Assembly (NCBI GenBank): GCA_947457545.1
Contig: CANGXD010000001.1
Location: 1-64,000 of the forward strand
DNA length: 64,000 nt
DNA from: Gemmatimonadaceae bacterium
GTDB taxonomy: Bacteria; Gemmatimonadota; Gemmatimonadetes; Gemmatimonadales; Gemmatimonadaceae
Direction of reading: 5' to 3'
Shown: positions 48,138 through 61,481 of the stretch, piece by piece
How positions within the stretch are numbered: the stretch's first letter is position 1
How the letters are laid out: each line of letters starts with the position of its first letter
Notes under the pieces: model-generated
What the model was told of the DNA's origin: nothing
What the model saw: only the letters and a program-made list of their open reading frames with translations
Databases searched by the model: none
Translations under genes and position numbers: made by a program

Positions 48138-49090
48138 GCCGACTGCCCGAGGCTCGCCCGTTGGCCGCGAGGCATGACGAGCAGACCAATCAACCCCGGC
48201 AGCACTTCGAGCACGGTGAGCCAAACGCGCGAGGTGGCGCCAAGTAGAACCGCGTCGCCGCGACCCGCCGCGCCGAGCGCCACGAGGATGGCGGTAAGTG
48301 CGAGTTCGCGGACGCCGAATCCGCCTGGCGAAAACAGCGCGAGGAACCCTACGAGGTAGGACGCCGCGTATGCCGCGATGAACACGGCTGGGCTGATTGT
48401 GAGGTGCGGTAGCACCCCCCTCGCGAACAGGGCGAACGCGAGACCATACCCTATCCAAGACGTTGCATTGATCAGCGCAGCAATCCACACGGTCCGGCGG
48501 GACAAATGCTGCTCGGCGACCACTCCCCCACGCCAACGGGCGCAGCGGTCGAGGATGGCGGGGAGGAGTGCCGGGAGCAGCGCGACACCCACGATGAACG
48601 CGAGCGTGCCAATCAGCGCAAATGAGCGGAGGCCGGGATATATGCGGTCGACCCCCTCTGCACCGGCGATCACGGCCACAGCAAATCCGGCGCCGATGTT
48701 CAGCAACGTGCCGAGGATGCCGGCGCCTGCCGCGGCGAGACCGGAGACGCCTTCGCGAGACGCCAGGACGCCCAAGGCTCCGATGGTCCAGACCTTCCCG
48801 GGGAGATAACGGCCGAGGTTGGCGACGGTCCAGATACGCACCGCAGCGGGATACGGGAGCGAGCCGCCCCATCCGGCGAGCAGCAGGCGCCAACTCTGAA
48901 TGAGCACGCCGTAGGTGCCCAGAACCACCGCGCTGGCCATGGCGATATAGCCCCAGTGCACGCGCAGTGTGCTCGCTGCCGTGCGAACCTCATCCCATTG
49001 TTTGCTGATCTCAATGGCGATGAAGCCGAAGGTCACTGTCAGCAGCAGCCAGCGAACTGCCGGCGAGCGCAGTGTACGCGTGATACTCAT
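48134..49090 (-). CDS. Lysylphosphatidylglycerol synthase TM region / UPF0104-like membrane protein
   Basis: NLGRYLPGKVWTIGALGVLASREGVSGLAAAGAGILGTLLNIG and FSPGGFGVRELALTAIL. Confidence 0.75.
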   Translation of the reverse strand: MSITRTLRSPAVRWLLLTVTFGFIAIEISKQWDEVRTAASTLRVHWGYIAMASAVVLGTYGVLIQSWRLLLAGWGGSLPYPAAVRIWTVANLGRYLPGKVWTIGALGVLASREGVSGLAAAGAGILGTLLNIGAGFAVAVIAGAEGVDRIYPGLRSFALIGTLAFIVGVALLPALLPAILDRCARWRGGVVAEQHLSRRTVWIAALINATSWIGYGLAFALFARGVLPHLTISPAVFIAAYAASYLVGFLALFSPGGFGVRELALTAILVALGAAGRGDAVLLGATSRVWLTVLEVLPGLIGLLVMPRGQRASLGQSA

Positions 49091-49100
49091 GCGCCTGTGC

Positions 49101-50312
49101 TCATGTGCGTAGCGGCCGCGAGCCCGCACCGCGCGCCGCTTCGTAGATGCCGAGGTACTGTTCCGCCACAGCGCGCGGTGTGAAGCGGGCCATCATGTAT
49201 TTGCGGCCCGCAGTTCCGCGAAGCACCACGCTGTCGTCGGTGGCGATGACCTGCGCAATCGCTCCAGCCAGTGCTTCGATGTTGCCGGGTTCCACAAGCG
49301 TTCCACCATGCTCCTCGCGAACGACATCGAGCAAGCCGCCGTCGGCGTACGCAACGACGGGCGTTCCGCAGAGTTGCGCTTCGACTGCCACGAGGCCGAG
49401 TCCTTCGCCACGCGACGGAATGACGACAGCTCGGGCGCACGCATACAGCGGTGCGAGTGCCTGTTGTGGCAGCGCACCGTGCCAGACGACGCGTTGTGAG
49501 ATGCTTGTGTCGTGCGCCTGCCGCTCGAGCACCTCACGATCCGGGCCGTCGCCCACCACGTGCAGCGTGGTGCCAGCAAGCGCGGACGTGGTCAACGCCG
49601 AGAGCAGATCCGCGAGCCCCTTTTGCGCATTGAGACGACCGACGAACAGCAGGTCGCGACGATCGGCAGCGTTCGTCGTGGCGTCAAAGAGGCGATCGTC
49701 GATCGGCATCGGGGCTACGGTGATCTCACGCGCGGGTGCGATGGCGCGAGCGGTAGTGGCCAACCACGATGAGACCGCCGTGCAAGCGGCGGCCTCGCCG
49801 AGTACGGCGCGCATGACCGGATGCGCTGGCTTTGTGTGTGCCGCCAATCGCACGTCTGAGCCGTGCATGGTGACGACGCGCGCGGGATCGTTGCGCCCGA
49901 ATAGCTTCCACAAGGCGAGGCCCGACGGGAACCACCAGTGGATGTGCACGATGTCGAACGGATCGCCTTCCCGCTGCGCACCGGCAAGGGCGCGGCGTAC
50001 GGCCCGGCGCGTGGCGAACAGCAGTTGCAAAAGCGCAACGCGACCACTCCATGAGCCGCGTACCGTCTCCGCCATGTTGCCGGTGTAGGCGAGCGTCATG
50101 CGATCGTCGCTCGCGTACCGCACCCGCTCGATGGGAACGCCCTCGAGGGTCGAGGTGCCAGAAAGGCCTGCAGCGCCCGGCGCAATGACTTGTATGCGTG
50201 CGCCGAGTGCCTGAAGACCGACCGCCAGGCGAAGGACGAACGACCCTGCCGCGTCGCCATCGAAGCGCGGGACGTTGTGCGTTACAAACAGCACGCGCGG
50301 TGCGCGACGCAT
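49101..50312 (-). CDS. Glycosyltransferase family 4
   Basis: DIVHIHWWFPSGLALWKL; LLFVGRLNAQKGLADLL; PSRGEGLGLVAVEAQLCGTPVVAYADGGL. Confidence 0.9.
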   Translation of the reverse strand: MRRAPRVLFVTHNVPRFDGDAAGSFVLRLAVGLQALGARIQVIAPGAAGLSGTSTLEGVPIERVRYASDDRMTLAYTGNMAETVRGSWSGRVALLQLLFATRRAVRRALAGAQREGDPFDIVHIHWWFPSGLALWKLFGRNDPARVVTMHGSDVRLAAHTKPAHPVMRAVLGEAAACTAVSSWLATTARAIAPAREITVAPMPIDDRLFDATTNAADRRDLLFVGRLNAQKGLADLLSALTTSALAGTTLHVVGDGPDREVLERQAHDTSISQRVVWHGALPQQALAPLYACARAVVIPSRGEGLGLVAVEAQLCGTPVVAYADGGLLDVVREEHGGTLVEPGNIEALAGAIAQVIATDDSVVLRGTAGRKYMMARFTPRAVAEQYLGIYEAARGAGSRPLRT

Positions 50313-50335
50313 GCCGTTATCGGTGTGCGTGGGAA

Positions 50336-51367
50336 TCAGCGGTCGTCGCGCGCGTCAACGCGCGACGCACCACGCTCGTCCCGTTCCCACTGACTGGTGG
50401 CGAGTTCGTCGAGTTCTCGGCGCATCTCTCGCACTTCCGAACGCTGCTGGGCAATCTGTTCGCCCAACAGGCCGGTGGCGAAGAAGATGGAGCCGAGCAT
50501 CAGGCAGGTCTGAATGACGGTCCACGCCCAACGCTGTCCCTGCCCGGAGATCAGCAGCCAGCCGAGTGCGCCCACTCCCGACAACACGCCGACCGCAAAG
50601 AGCGCGACGCCGAGCATGCCGAAGGCCAGCAGCGGCTTCTGCCCGAAGCGCAACTCGAACCAGACGGCGAGCATGTCGAGCACGCCGATGGGAATGCGCG
50701 ACAAGCCGAACTTGGATTTCCCGGAGTGCCGCGGGTAGAGCGGGATGGGCACTTCGGTGACGGTGAACCCCTGCGCCGCTGCCATCACGATCATGTAGCG
50801 ATGGAAGTCGGGGCGCATGGGGAGTGCCGCCATGATGTCGCGGCGATACGCCTTCACGTTGTTGAGGTCGCGCACCGGCACATGAAACAGCGTACGACTC
50901 AGCTTGTTGTAGATACCGGAGACGAACGCCTTCTCGTACTTGCCCTGCTTGTAGCCGGTGACCATGTCGGAGTCGCCGGCGAGAATGGGGCCGACGAGGC
51001 TCGGAATGTCTTCCGGCTTGAACTGCAGGTCGGCTGGATAGAACACCAGGACCTGACCGCGCGAGTGCAGGTAGCCAGTGCGCAGCGCTTCGGCGATCCC
51101 GCGCTGCGCCCGGTGGCGGACCGGCTGCAGGAATGCGAAGCGCTCGCGGAGCGTCTCCAGCAAGGCCCAACTCCCGTCGGTCGAGCCATCGTCGACCACC
51201 ACGACTTCATAGCTGGCGGTCTGCGCCCGCAGCATCTCCTCGCACAGCTCGAGAAACAGGGGAAGATTCCCTGCTTCGTCCTTGGCTGGAACGAGCACAC
51301 TGACGTCCACGACCGGGCGATTGGCCAGTCGTGGTGTGGTGCGAGCGGGTCGGGTACTGACAGCCAT
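50336..51367 (-). CDS. Glycosyltransferase family 2
   Basis: VSVLVPAKDEAGNLPLFLELCEEML; VVVVDDGSTDGSWALLETLRE; C-terminal TM helices. Confidence 0.9.
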   Translation of the reverse strand: MAVSTRPARTTPRLANRPVVDVSVLVPAKDEAGNLPLFLELCEEMLRAQTASYEVVVVDDGSTDGSWALLETLRERFAFLQPVRHRAQRGIAEALRTGYLHSRGQVLVFYPADLQFKPEDIPSLVGPILAGDSDMVTGYKQGKYEKAFVSGIYNKLSRTLFHVPVRDLNNVKAYRRDIMAALPMRPDFHRYMIVMAAAQGFTVTEVPIPLYPRHSGKSKFGLSRIPIGVLDMLAVWFELRFGQKPLLAFGMLGVALFAVGVLSGVGALGWLLISGQGQRWAWTVIQTCLMLGSIFFATGLLGEQIAQQRSEVREMRRELDELATSQWERDERGASRVDARDDR

Positions 51368-51406
51368 GCGTCGAGGAGAGGGGTCAGGGCGCAGGTGCAA
51401 CCGGGC

Positions 51407-52903
51407 TTACACGCGTTTCCGCATGCGCGCCGGCAGCACGCCTAGCTGGTCACGGTACTTGGCGACGGTCCGTCGCGCAATCTGTACCCCGGTTTGCTGC
51501 AGGATCTCGACGATCGCCTGGTCGGTCAGCGGATTCTTGGTATCCTCGCCGGCCACCAGCTTTTCGATCTGATCCTTGATGCCGCGAGCCGACACGTCGT
51601 CGCCATCAGCGGTCGACAAGCCAGACGAGAAGAAGAACTTGAGCGGTAGCACCCCGCGCGGCGTCTGCACGAACTTCTCGTTCGTGACGCGGCTGACGGT
51701 GCTTTCGTGCATGCCCACCGCTTCGGCGACTTCACGCAATGTGAGCGGCTTAAGGGCCTGCACGCCGCGCTCGAAGAAATCCTTCTGCCGATCGACGATG
51801 TAATGCATCACCTTGAGCATCGTCTGACGACGCTGCTCGATCGCCTGAATCATCCAGTTGGCGGAGTTCAGCTTGCTCGCAATGAAGTCCTTGCTCTCGG
51901 TATCGTACTTCTTCTTGTCACGGGCAATGTCCTGATATGCGCGCGACAGCTTGAGGCGCGGCAGATTGCCATCGTTCAGGAAGATGTGATACGCGTTGTC
52001 GATCTTGTCGACGACGAGGTCGGGAATGATGTAGTTGTCGCTGCCGGCGCTGTACCGTAGACCCGGCTTGGGGTCGAGCTTCGCGATTTCATCGGCCGCG
52101 CCCTGCACGTCCTGCGCGCTGATGCCGAAGCGCTTCGACAGCTCACTCCAGCGGTGCGCGATGAGCTCTTCGAACGCGTCTTCGACGAGCCGGTAGGCCA
52201 GCGACTCGCGCTGCCCGGCCGACCGGAGTTGCAGCAGCAGACACTCACGAAGGTCACGCGCGCCAACGCCCGGCGGATCGAGGTCCTGGACGATCTGCAG
52301 CATGGCGAGCATTTCGGCATCGGAGAAGCCCGGCACTTCGGCGTCGATGTCGCGCTCTTCGGCTTCACGTTCGAGCAGTTCGTTCACGCCACGCTGGATC
52401 TCCTCCAGCGGACACGCGAGATAGCCGTCGTCGTTGATGTTGCCAACGAATTCGTCGGCGAGGAACGCCTGCCGCGGCGTGAGTTCGATAAGCGACAACT
52501 GCTCGGTGAGGTGGTCGGACAGGTCTTTGGTAGCGACCGTGACCGGTTCGTACCATTCACGCTGTTCGTGTTCCTCGCGCTGCCCACCCGTTTCGAAGCC
52601 GTCCAGGAGCACCGCTTCCCAGTCGACCTCATCGTCGCCGGTCTTTTCCGGCTCTGCTTCGGCCGTCGTTTCCGGCTCCGCCAGATCCTGCGCCTCAGCT
52701 GTCGCTTCTTCAGCGTCGGACGAATCATCATCCTCGTCCTCGGGCTCGACGAGCTCGAGGAACGGATTGGTGAGCAATTCCTGCTTCAAGTGCTGCTGCA
52801 AGTCGAGCAGGGGCATATACAGCAGATCCATCGCCTGATACAGGCGTGGATTGACCTTGAGCTCCTGCCGCAGTCCCGCGTTTTGTTGCAGTCCGGTCTT
52901 CAT
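51407..52903 (-). CDS. rpoN: RNA polymerase sigma-54 factor
   Basis: Gln-rich N-terminus [57 protein letters not shown]; RpoN box ARRTVAKYRDQLGV. Confidence 0.97.
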   Translation of the reverse strand: MKTGLQQNAGLRQELKVNPRLYQAMDLLYMPLLDLQQHLKQELLTNPFLELVEPEDEDDDSSDAEEATAEAQDLAEPETTAEAEPEKTGDDEVDWEAVLLDGFETGGQREEHEQREWYEPVTVATKDLSDHLTEQLSLIELTPRQAFLADEFVGNINDDGYLACPLEEIQRGVNELLEREAEERDIDAEVPGFSDAEMLAMLQIVQDLDPPGVGARDLRECLLLQLRSAGQRESLAYRLVEDAFEELIAHRWSELSKRFGISAQDVQGAADEIAKLDPKPGLRYSAGSDNYIIPDLVVDKIDNAYHIFLNDGNLPRLKLSRAYQDIARDKKKYDTESKDFIASKLNSANWMIQAIEQRRQTMLKVMHYIVDRQKDFFERGVQALKPLTLREVAEAVGMHESTVSRVTNEKFVQTPRGVLPLKFFFSSGLSTADGDDVSARGIKDQIEKLVAGEDTKNPLTDQAIVEILQQTGVQIARRTVAKYRDQLGVLPARMRKRV

Positions 52904-54105
52904 CAGGCCCGCACTCCCTCATCAGCTTCCGCGAAGCGTTCGCGGAGTCGGGCCGACAACGTCGGGCCGAGGTAGATCTCCGCTACGGTGTCATCGAAGA
53001 CAAGTTCACGAACTGTACCGGAAACTTTGACGACGCCATCGTACATGATGTACGCGCGGTCCACGATGTCGAGGGTCTGTTCGACGTTGTGGTCGCTGAT
53101 GAGCACGCCTATGCCACGATGGCGGAGTCCTGCCACAATCTGCTGAATGTCGTGCACCGCGATGGGATCGACACCGGCAAAGGGTTCGTCGAGCATCATG
53201 AACTTGGGCTGCGTGACCAGCGCCCGCGTGATCTCCAGGCGGCGACGCTCACCGCCGGAAAGCTGGTATGCACGACTGTTGCGCAAGTGCTTGATGCTGA
53301 GCTCGTCGAGCAACGTCTCGAGGCGCTCCTTTCGTTCGGACGCCGATAGATCAAGCGTTTCCAGAATCGCCAAGATGTTCTGCTCTACCGTCAACTTACG
53401 GAAGATCGACGGTTCCTGCGAGAGATAGCCGATCCCTTTTCGCGCCCGCTCGTACATCGGCATGTTGGTGATATCGGTGCCGTCGAGGGAAATCTTCCCT
53501 GTTTGCGGCGCGATGAGACCAACCAGCATGTAGAAGGTCGTGGTCTTGCCTGCGCCGTTCGGGCCAAGCAATCCGACGATTTCCCCCTGCGCCACGCGCA
53601 GCGCGACGTCATTCACCACCCGACGGTTGCGGTATACCTTCACCAGTCCCGTGGCGCTCAGCACCGAGGCATCGTCGGCGACCGCCGCACGCGCACTGGG
53701 TGTTGGCGCGGCGGCATGTTCGCCGGTTACGAGCATCGCACGTGCCAGATCGGCACGACGGGGTTGCACGGCCTCCCACACCGCGGGCACCACGCGAATG
53801 ACCGTGCCCGGTTCGACCTCCCCGTTGGCGAACGGTTCGAGAATGCCACTCGCAGCCAGCCGCGGCAGCAGTGCCGCCGTGAGATGGCTGCTCACGTCGT
53901 TCGGGGCGAGCGTCCGGCCGTCGCGGTGCTGCTCGATGAAGCGGCGCGTCACCGCGTGCATGGGGACGGCGCCGGTCATATCGGCGCCGTCGATGATGGC
54001 ACCCATGACGATGGCCAGCGAACGGTCGCCGTGCACAGCATGCTCCATCAGCGACATGATGTCGCTGGCTGCGGCGGTCGGACGCGGTTCAGGCGAGTCG
54101 TTCAT
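52903..54105 (-). CDS. lptB: LPS export ABC transporter ATP-binding protein LptB with ~150-aa N-terminal extension
   Basis: [65 protein letters not shown]; flanked by rpoN and lptA/lptC. Confidence 0.92.
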   Translation of the reverse strand: MNDSPEPRPTAAASDIMSLMEHAVHGDRSLAIVMGAIIDGADMTGAVPMHAVTRRFIEQHRDGRTLAPNDVSSHLTAALLPRLAASGILEPFANGEVEPGTVIRVVPAVWEAVQPRRADLARAMLVTGEHAAAPTPSARAAVADDASVLSATGLVKVYRNRRVVNDVALRVAQGEIVGLLGPNGAGKTTTFYMLVGLIAPQTGKISLDGTDITNMPMYERARKGIGYLSQEPSIFRKLTVEQNILAILETLDLSASERKERLETLLDELSIKHLRNSRAYQLSGGERRRLEITRALVTQPKFMMLDEPFAGVDPIAVHDIQQIVAGLRHRGIGVLISDHNVEQTLDIVDRAYIMYDGVVKVSGTVRELVFDDTVAEIYLGPTLSARLRERFAEADEGVRA

Positions 54106-55838
54106 GGACGGCGACGGATGTCGAAGGGCGAAAAAGAAGCTGCGGGTTCGTTAGCGGGCGGAACGTTTCCCGGTGGTCGTTTGGGCGGCTGTTGAGGCTG
54201 GCCACGGGGGGGAGCGGGTGGACGAGCGCCACCCTGCCCCGTTCCACCCTTCGGCTTGCCGGCCGTCGTGTCTGATAGACTGTCCGGAGCGGCTTCGAGA
54301 AACACACCCGAGGCGGCCGAATCGACCCGGACATCCTGAACGGTCCCCGAGTCGAAATGCACGAAGATGCGAACGCCCCGCACATAATTGATCGACGGCG
54401 GGGTCGTGATCCCCTTGGCATTGGCGAAATGGAACAGCGAGCTGGCGTTGCCGAGGGCGCGGATCTCCTTGACCCGAGCGCTGCTGGAATCCGGCCGTCC
54501 GGGGGCAGCAGGCGCGGTGACCGTCACCGACGTGCTGTCGAAGAACGCCAGAATGCTGTCGCCGCGCAGCAAGTCCTTGTCTTTCGTGCGCATCTTGAGG
54601 CTGTCTGGCGTCCCCGCCGCCGTCGCGTCTCCGATCGCACGGACCTCGCGCAACTGCTTGTCCGCCAGGCGAATACTCATCGAATCGGCCATCACGTCCT
54701 GTTGCGGCGTGGTGGCTTTCGCTCGACCTGCCCCGAACGCAAACGCCTGTTCGAGCTGCTGATCCTTGAGCCGGACATCAATCGTCTCGGCCGTCAGCAC
54801 GAGGTCGTCGCTCGTGGCGACGCCCTTATGCCGCGCCACCACCCGATTGAGCTTTCGATCCGTGCTGAACAGGTCGATCGTATCGCCGACCAAGGTGAAC
54901 TGCTGCGCGGTGTCCTTGTTCACGATCTTGGCGCTACGCACGAGTCGAGAGCGCTCAGAGATCTTGTCGAAGGCAGCCGAGTCGGACCGCGCGTTGATCT
55001 TCTCGCGATCGATCTGCACGTCGCCCCATGCCATGAGCAACGAATCGCCGGCATCCTCAAACCGGTTGGCGGTAACGACCGTCGGCGCCTGCGCGCGACC
55101 GGAACTGTCTTTCTCCACCAACCGCGCCGTGGAGCGAGACGGGGCAATCAGCCGCGAGAGCGGACGTTCCGGCGTACTGCGGAAATACTCGATGCTCGGT
55201 CCGATGAACGAACTGCCAGATGAGAGCTGCGTCGCGACGACGTTACCGTCGGCGTACAGTCTGCCCTCGCGCGTAAAGTACGTGGCGTGCGTCGCCGTGA
55301 TCTGCACCTTGTTCGGCTCTTCATACACGACATTGCCGTACAGATTCACGATGCCGGGCGCCTGGAACTGTTCGGCACTGTCAGCCCGCAAGCGATTGTT
55401 TTCGCCCTGGCAATGGCCAACAAATCCACCGCCGATGAAGGTATTCGAAATTCCATCGGACATACGACTGTACAGCAGTCGTGTCTCCGGCGGTGATTCG
55501 GAGAAGTCCATCACGCATGGCTTGGACGCTGCCGGTTTTTTGGTCGCCGCCCGCTTGTCCGCGCTCTTTACCGGGGTGGTGTCTGCGCGAGCCGCGACGG
55601 AATCGGCGCCGGCTACGCGCACCGTCGAGTCCGGCTTTTGGGCGGGCATGCTGGCACTATCCGGGGCGGCGACCTTGGCGCTGTCGCGTCGCGCTTGCTC
55701 CACCGCCGGCGCCGGCGTCGTTGGCCGGGGCGCACGATTGCCGCCGCGGCAACTGGCGAGCGTCGTCGCCACGGCGACGGCCCACAGTACTCCGCCGCGC
55801 TGTCGACGCGCGTTCAGCCCTCCCCGCGCGTTTTTCAA
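54102..55838 (-). CDS. lptA: OstA/LptA-like LPS transport protein, large, lipoprotein signal
   Basis: Lipobox-like [54 protein letters not shown]; Pro/Gly-rich C-terminus; operon context. Confidence 0.78.
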   Translation of the reverse strand: MKNARGGLNARRQRGGVLWAVAVATTLASCRGGNRAPRPTTPAPAVEQARRDSAKVAAPDSASMPAQKPDSTVRVAGADSVAARADTTPVKSADKRAATKKPAASKPCVMDFSESPPETRLLYSRMSDGISNTFIGGGFVGHCQGENNRLRADSAEQFQAPGIVNLYGNVVYEEPNKVQITATHATYFTREGRLYADGNVVATQLSSGSSFIGPSIEYFRSTPERPLSRLIAPSRSTARLVEKDSSGRAQAPTVVTANRFEDAGDSLLMAWGDVQIDREKINARSDSAAFDKISERSRLVRSAKIVNKDTAQQFTLVGDTIDLFSTDRKLNRVVARHKGVATSDDLVLTAETIDVRLKDQQLEQAFAFGAGRAKATTPQQDVMADSMSIRLADKQLREVRAIGDATAAGTPDSLKMRTKDKDLLRGDSILAFFDSTSVTVTAPAAPGRPDSSSARVKEIRALGNASSLFHFANAKGITTPPSINYVRGVRIFVHFDSGTVQDVRVDSAASGVFLEAAPDSLSDTTAGKPKGGTGQGGARPPAPPRGQPQQPPKRPPGNVPPANEPAASFSPFDIRRRP

Positions 55839-56401
55839 CGTGCGGGCACCTGCACAGGAGCAATACCCTTACACGTCTTCAGGCATTTGAAATTGTTGAG
55901 CTTCGGGTCCGACTCGAACCCGATCCCCGAGAGTTGCCGGGTTGGCTCGTTCAGCACAAAGGAGGAATCCGAGAAGAACTGGTTGCGAATCTGATCGAAG
56001 ACCAACTGCTGCGAGGTGAATCGCTTCCCGTCTTCCCGCACGACGACGACGTCACCGCGCGCCTCCAATCGCTGGAGCCGCGAATTGTACGTGCCCGCCT
56101 TCGAGGTCAGCACGCCGTCCTTGAGGCCCTGCGCCGTGAAGAACGTCATGTTGACGCGGCGCATCTCGAGCCGGGTCCCGTCTTCGTAGATGAAGGCGGT
56201 ATCGGCGAGCAACTCGCCATTGCTCACCCCCTTATTGGTGAGAATGTGCCGAACCCCGAACCCCATCTGATCGGCGGAGTCGGGCATGGCGCTCGTCTGC
56301 GCACGCTTGGGGGCAGCCGCCTTCTTCTTGGGACATCCGGCGGCGGTGAGGAGCACCACGGCCGCACATCCCCCAATGACGCGCATGAAGAACCGGGTCA
56401 T
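55835..56401 (-). CDS. lptC: LPS export periplasmic protein LptC
   Basis: VVLLTAAGCPKKK lipobox; ADTAFIYEDGTRLEMRRVNMTFFTAQGLKDGVLTSKAGTYN; between kdsD and lptA. Confidence 0.83.
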   Translation of the reverse strand: MTRFFMRVIGGCAAVVLLTAAGCPKKKAAAPKRAQTSAMPDSADQMGFGVRHILTNKGVSNGELLADTAFIYEDGTRLEMRRVNMTFFTAQGLKDGVLTSKAGTYNSRLQRLEARGDVVVVREDGKRFTSQQLVFDQIRNQFFSDSSFVLNEPTRQLSGIGFESDPKLNNFKCLKTCKGIAPVQVPAR

Positions 56402-57405
56402 ACGGCTCCCGCGCGCATGAGGTCGTGCAGATGCACAACGCCTACAAGGCGCTTCGCCGCATCGACGACTGGCATGGCCATGATTCCAAACGTTTCCATG
56501 CGGTGCACTACGGCACTCCCCAATTCGTGGTCTTCAGCGGTGCGCGGCGACGTCGTCATGACCGTCGCCACCGGTACCGACAATACGTCGTGTTGGCGTT
56601 CCAGCAGGCGCGTGAGATCTCCAGCGGTGACGACCCCGGAAACCCGCTCCTGTTCCACGACAATGGCAATGCCGCGCCGTTCCGCGAGCAGGACGACCGC
56701 TTCGCGCATGGTCGCCATCGGGTCGAGAATTGGCAGTGGCGCGGTGACCATGACATCGGAAACGCGCGTAAGCAACCGGCGTCCAAGCGCCCCGCCCGGG
56801 TGCAACCGGGCAAAGTCGTGCGCCTGAAATCCCTTCGCTTGCAACACGGCCACCGCCAGCGCATCGCCGAGCGCCATGGTCACGGTGGTGCTCGTCGTCG
56901 GTGCCAGATCGTGCGGGCACGCTTCCTCCTTCACGAGGAGATCCAGCGTGACATCGGACAGTCGCGCCAGCCGGGACGTTGCAACGGCGGTCATCGCAAT
57001 ACGCTTTACGCCCATCCGGGCCAGTGCCTCGATGAGGCCCAGCAGTTCGTCGCTCTCGCCACTCTTCGAAATCAGAATGGCCACATCGTCGGGGCCGACA
57101 ATGCCGAGATCGCCGTGCACGCTCTCCACCGGATGGAGAAACATGGCCGGCGTGCCCGTCGAGGTGAACGTCGCCGCCATCTTGCGCCCCACCAAGCCCG
57201 ACTTCCCAACGCCGGCTACGATCACGCGACCAGTGCACGTGGCCAGGAGGCGTACCGCATCGGCGAACGCCTCGCCAAGCGCGGCTTCACTGGCGCGTAG
57301 CGCCTCCGCTTCGAGCGCCAATACGCGACGCCCTCTCTCAACGATGAGCGCCGTATCGGAGAGATCGCGGCCGAGCTCACGTGATGCCGGCATGGGCGCC
57401 CTCAC
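56398..57405 (-). CDS. kdsD: Arabinose-5-phosphate isomerase (KpsF/GutQ family, SIS + CBS)
   Basis: GVGKSGLVGRKMAATFTSTGTPAMFLHPVESVHGDLGIVGPDDVAILISKSGES; C-terminal CBS pair. Confidence 0.94.
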   Translation of the reverse strand: MRAPMPASRELGRDLSDTALIVERGRRVLALEAEALRASEAALGEAFADAVRLLATCTGRVIVAGVGKSGLVGRKMAATFTSTGTPAMFLHPVESVHGDLGIVGPDDVAILISKSGESDELLGLIEALARMGVKRIAMTAVATSRLARLSDVTLDLLVKEEACPHDLAPTTSTTVTMALGDALAVAVLQAKGFQAHDFARLHPGGALGRRLLTRVSDVMVTAPLPILDPMATMREAVVLLAERRGIAIVVEQERVSGVVTAGDLTRLLERQHDVLSVPVATVMTTSPRTAEDHELGSAVVHRMETFGIMAMPVVDAAKRLVGVVHLHDLMRAGAV

Positions 57406-58036
57406 TGCGGAATCTCCGTCGCGACGGCAACATCATCGACGCTGCGACTGTGGACATACCGCTCGACGGCATCAGTCCACTCATCACGGGCGGTGAGCAA
57501 CAGTTCACAGAATTCCCGAACAGCGCCAAACCCGCCGCGCGCCGAGAGCTGCAGATGCGACGCGCGCGCGGCTTCGGCGGTGCAATTGCCCACCGCCACC
57601 GGCAATCCTACCGCACGCAACACCGCAATGTCCGGCAGATCGTCCCCAACGAATGCGACCTCGTCGAGGGAAATGCCCAGCGACTCGCACAAGCGCTTGA
57701 GCGCGGGAAGCTTTCGCGCATGGGGATCCTGGATGCAGGCGTCCACGCGCAGCTCACGCGCACGGGTCGCCACGCTCTCCGACACCCGGCCCGTGATGAT
57801 CGCGACCTTGAGCCCACACTCGCGCAGCATGGCCATGCCGAGCCCATCCTGCACATCGTACCGCTTGAGTTCGAACGGCACGGGGCCGCCCGCGTGCTGT
57901 GCACTGCCGAGGTACAGCCCGCCATCGGTAAGCACACCGTCCACATCGAAGCCGACGAGCTTGATGCGCTTGGCCAGTGCAGGTTCGATGCGTGGCGCGT
58001 GCACCACGAGCGGCGGCAGCCCGTCCGTCGATGACA

Positions 58037-58037
<1 letters not shown>
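57402..58037 (-). CDS. kdsC: 3-deoxy-D-manno-octulosonate 8-phosphate phosphatase
   Basis: IKLVGFDVDGVLTDGGLYLG; DGLGMAMLRECGLKVAIITGRVS; FVGDDLPDIAVLRAVGLPVAVGNC. Confidence 0.94.
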
Positions 58038-60594
<2,557 letters not shown>

Positions 60595-61368
60595 CTAGTC
60601 GAGCGCGTTCGATGTACGGCCTTCAAGCCCTGCATCCCAGCGCGCGTTCGCGCGCTGGAGATCGTCTTCGGTATCAATGCCACCTTCGGCACTTGGCACA
60701 TGCGCCACCCCAATGGCCACGCCATGCGCAAGCGGTCGAAGCTGTTCGAGTCGTTCGACGAGTTCGAGCGGGTGTGGCGACCACTGGACCCACTGCTGCA
60801 ACGCCGTTCGCGTGTACGCGTACACCCCCACGTGCTGGCGGACCAGCGGCGTCAACAGGGACGCGTCGGACGGGTCGCGCAGATAGGGAATGGGTGCCCG
60901 TGAAAAATAGAGCGCCCGCCCCTCATCGGTGCATACGACTTTGACCACATCGGGGCGCAGCAGCGCGTCGGTGGCGATGGAGACCGCCGCTGTCCCGACG
61001 GGGGCAAAGCCGCTCGTCACCATGGCCACGGCACCCGCGAGTGCTTCACGGGTCACGAACGGTTCGTCACCTTGTACATTGAGCAAGGTCGAGTACGCAG
61101 CAAACTCCGGCCGCGCCGCCACTTCGGCGACCCGATCGGTCCCGCTGGGGTGATCGTCCCGGGTGAGAACCACAGGAATGCCACGTACGGCACAAGCCTC
61201 GCGGATGTCGTCATGGTCGGTGGCGACGACGATGCGGTCGGCCACCTCAAGCGCGGCGACGCGCTGGTAGACTCGGACGACCAGCGGTTCGCCCCCGAGG
61301 AGGCGAAGCGGTTTGCGGGGAAGTCGCGTCGCGCCGAGGCGCGCCGGGATCACCGCGAGGACAGCCAT
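60595..61368 (-). CDS. kdsB: 3-deoxy-manno-octulosonate cytidylyltransferase
   Basis: MAVLAVIPARLGATRLPRKPLRLLGGEPLVVRVYQRV; VQGDEPFV; ALYFSRAPIPYLRD. Confidence 0.95.
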   Translation of the reverse strand: MAVLAVIPARLGATRLPRKPLRLLGGEPLVVRVYQRVAALEVADRIVVATDHDDIREACAVRGIPVVLTRDDHPSGTDRVAEVAARPEFAAYSTLLNVQGDEPFVTREALAGAVAMVTSGFAPVGTAAVSIATDALLRPDVVKVVCTDEGRALYFSRAPIPYLRDPSDASLLTPLVRQHVGVYAYTRTALQQWVQWSPHPLELVERLEQLRPLAHGVAIGVAHVPSAEGGIDTEDDLQRANARWDAGLEGRTSNALD

Positions 61369-61481
61369 TGTCCAGGAATCAGGGGCGTGGTTGCAGCAAA
61401 ATTCACGCCAGTTAAGATACCCCACTCGGCACGCGAAGGCAAACACGCGGCCGCCCCTTTTTGTCACTTGCACCGAACGGC

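Noticed and set aside
48138-48893. N-terminal extension of the YfhO-like ORF
   Set aside because: Out-of-frame over the UPF0104-like gene; Arg/Pro-rich artefact; GTG 48137 preferred
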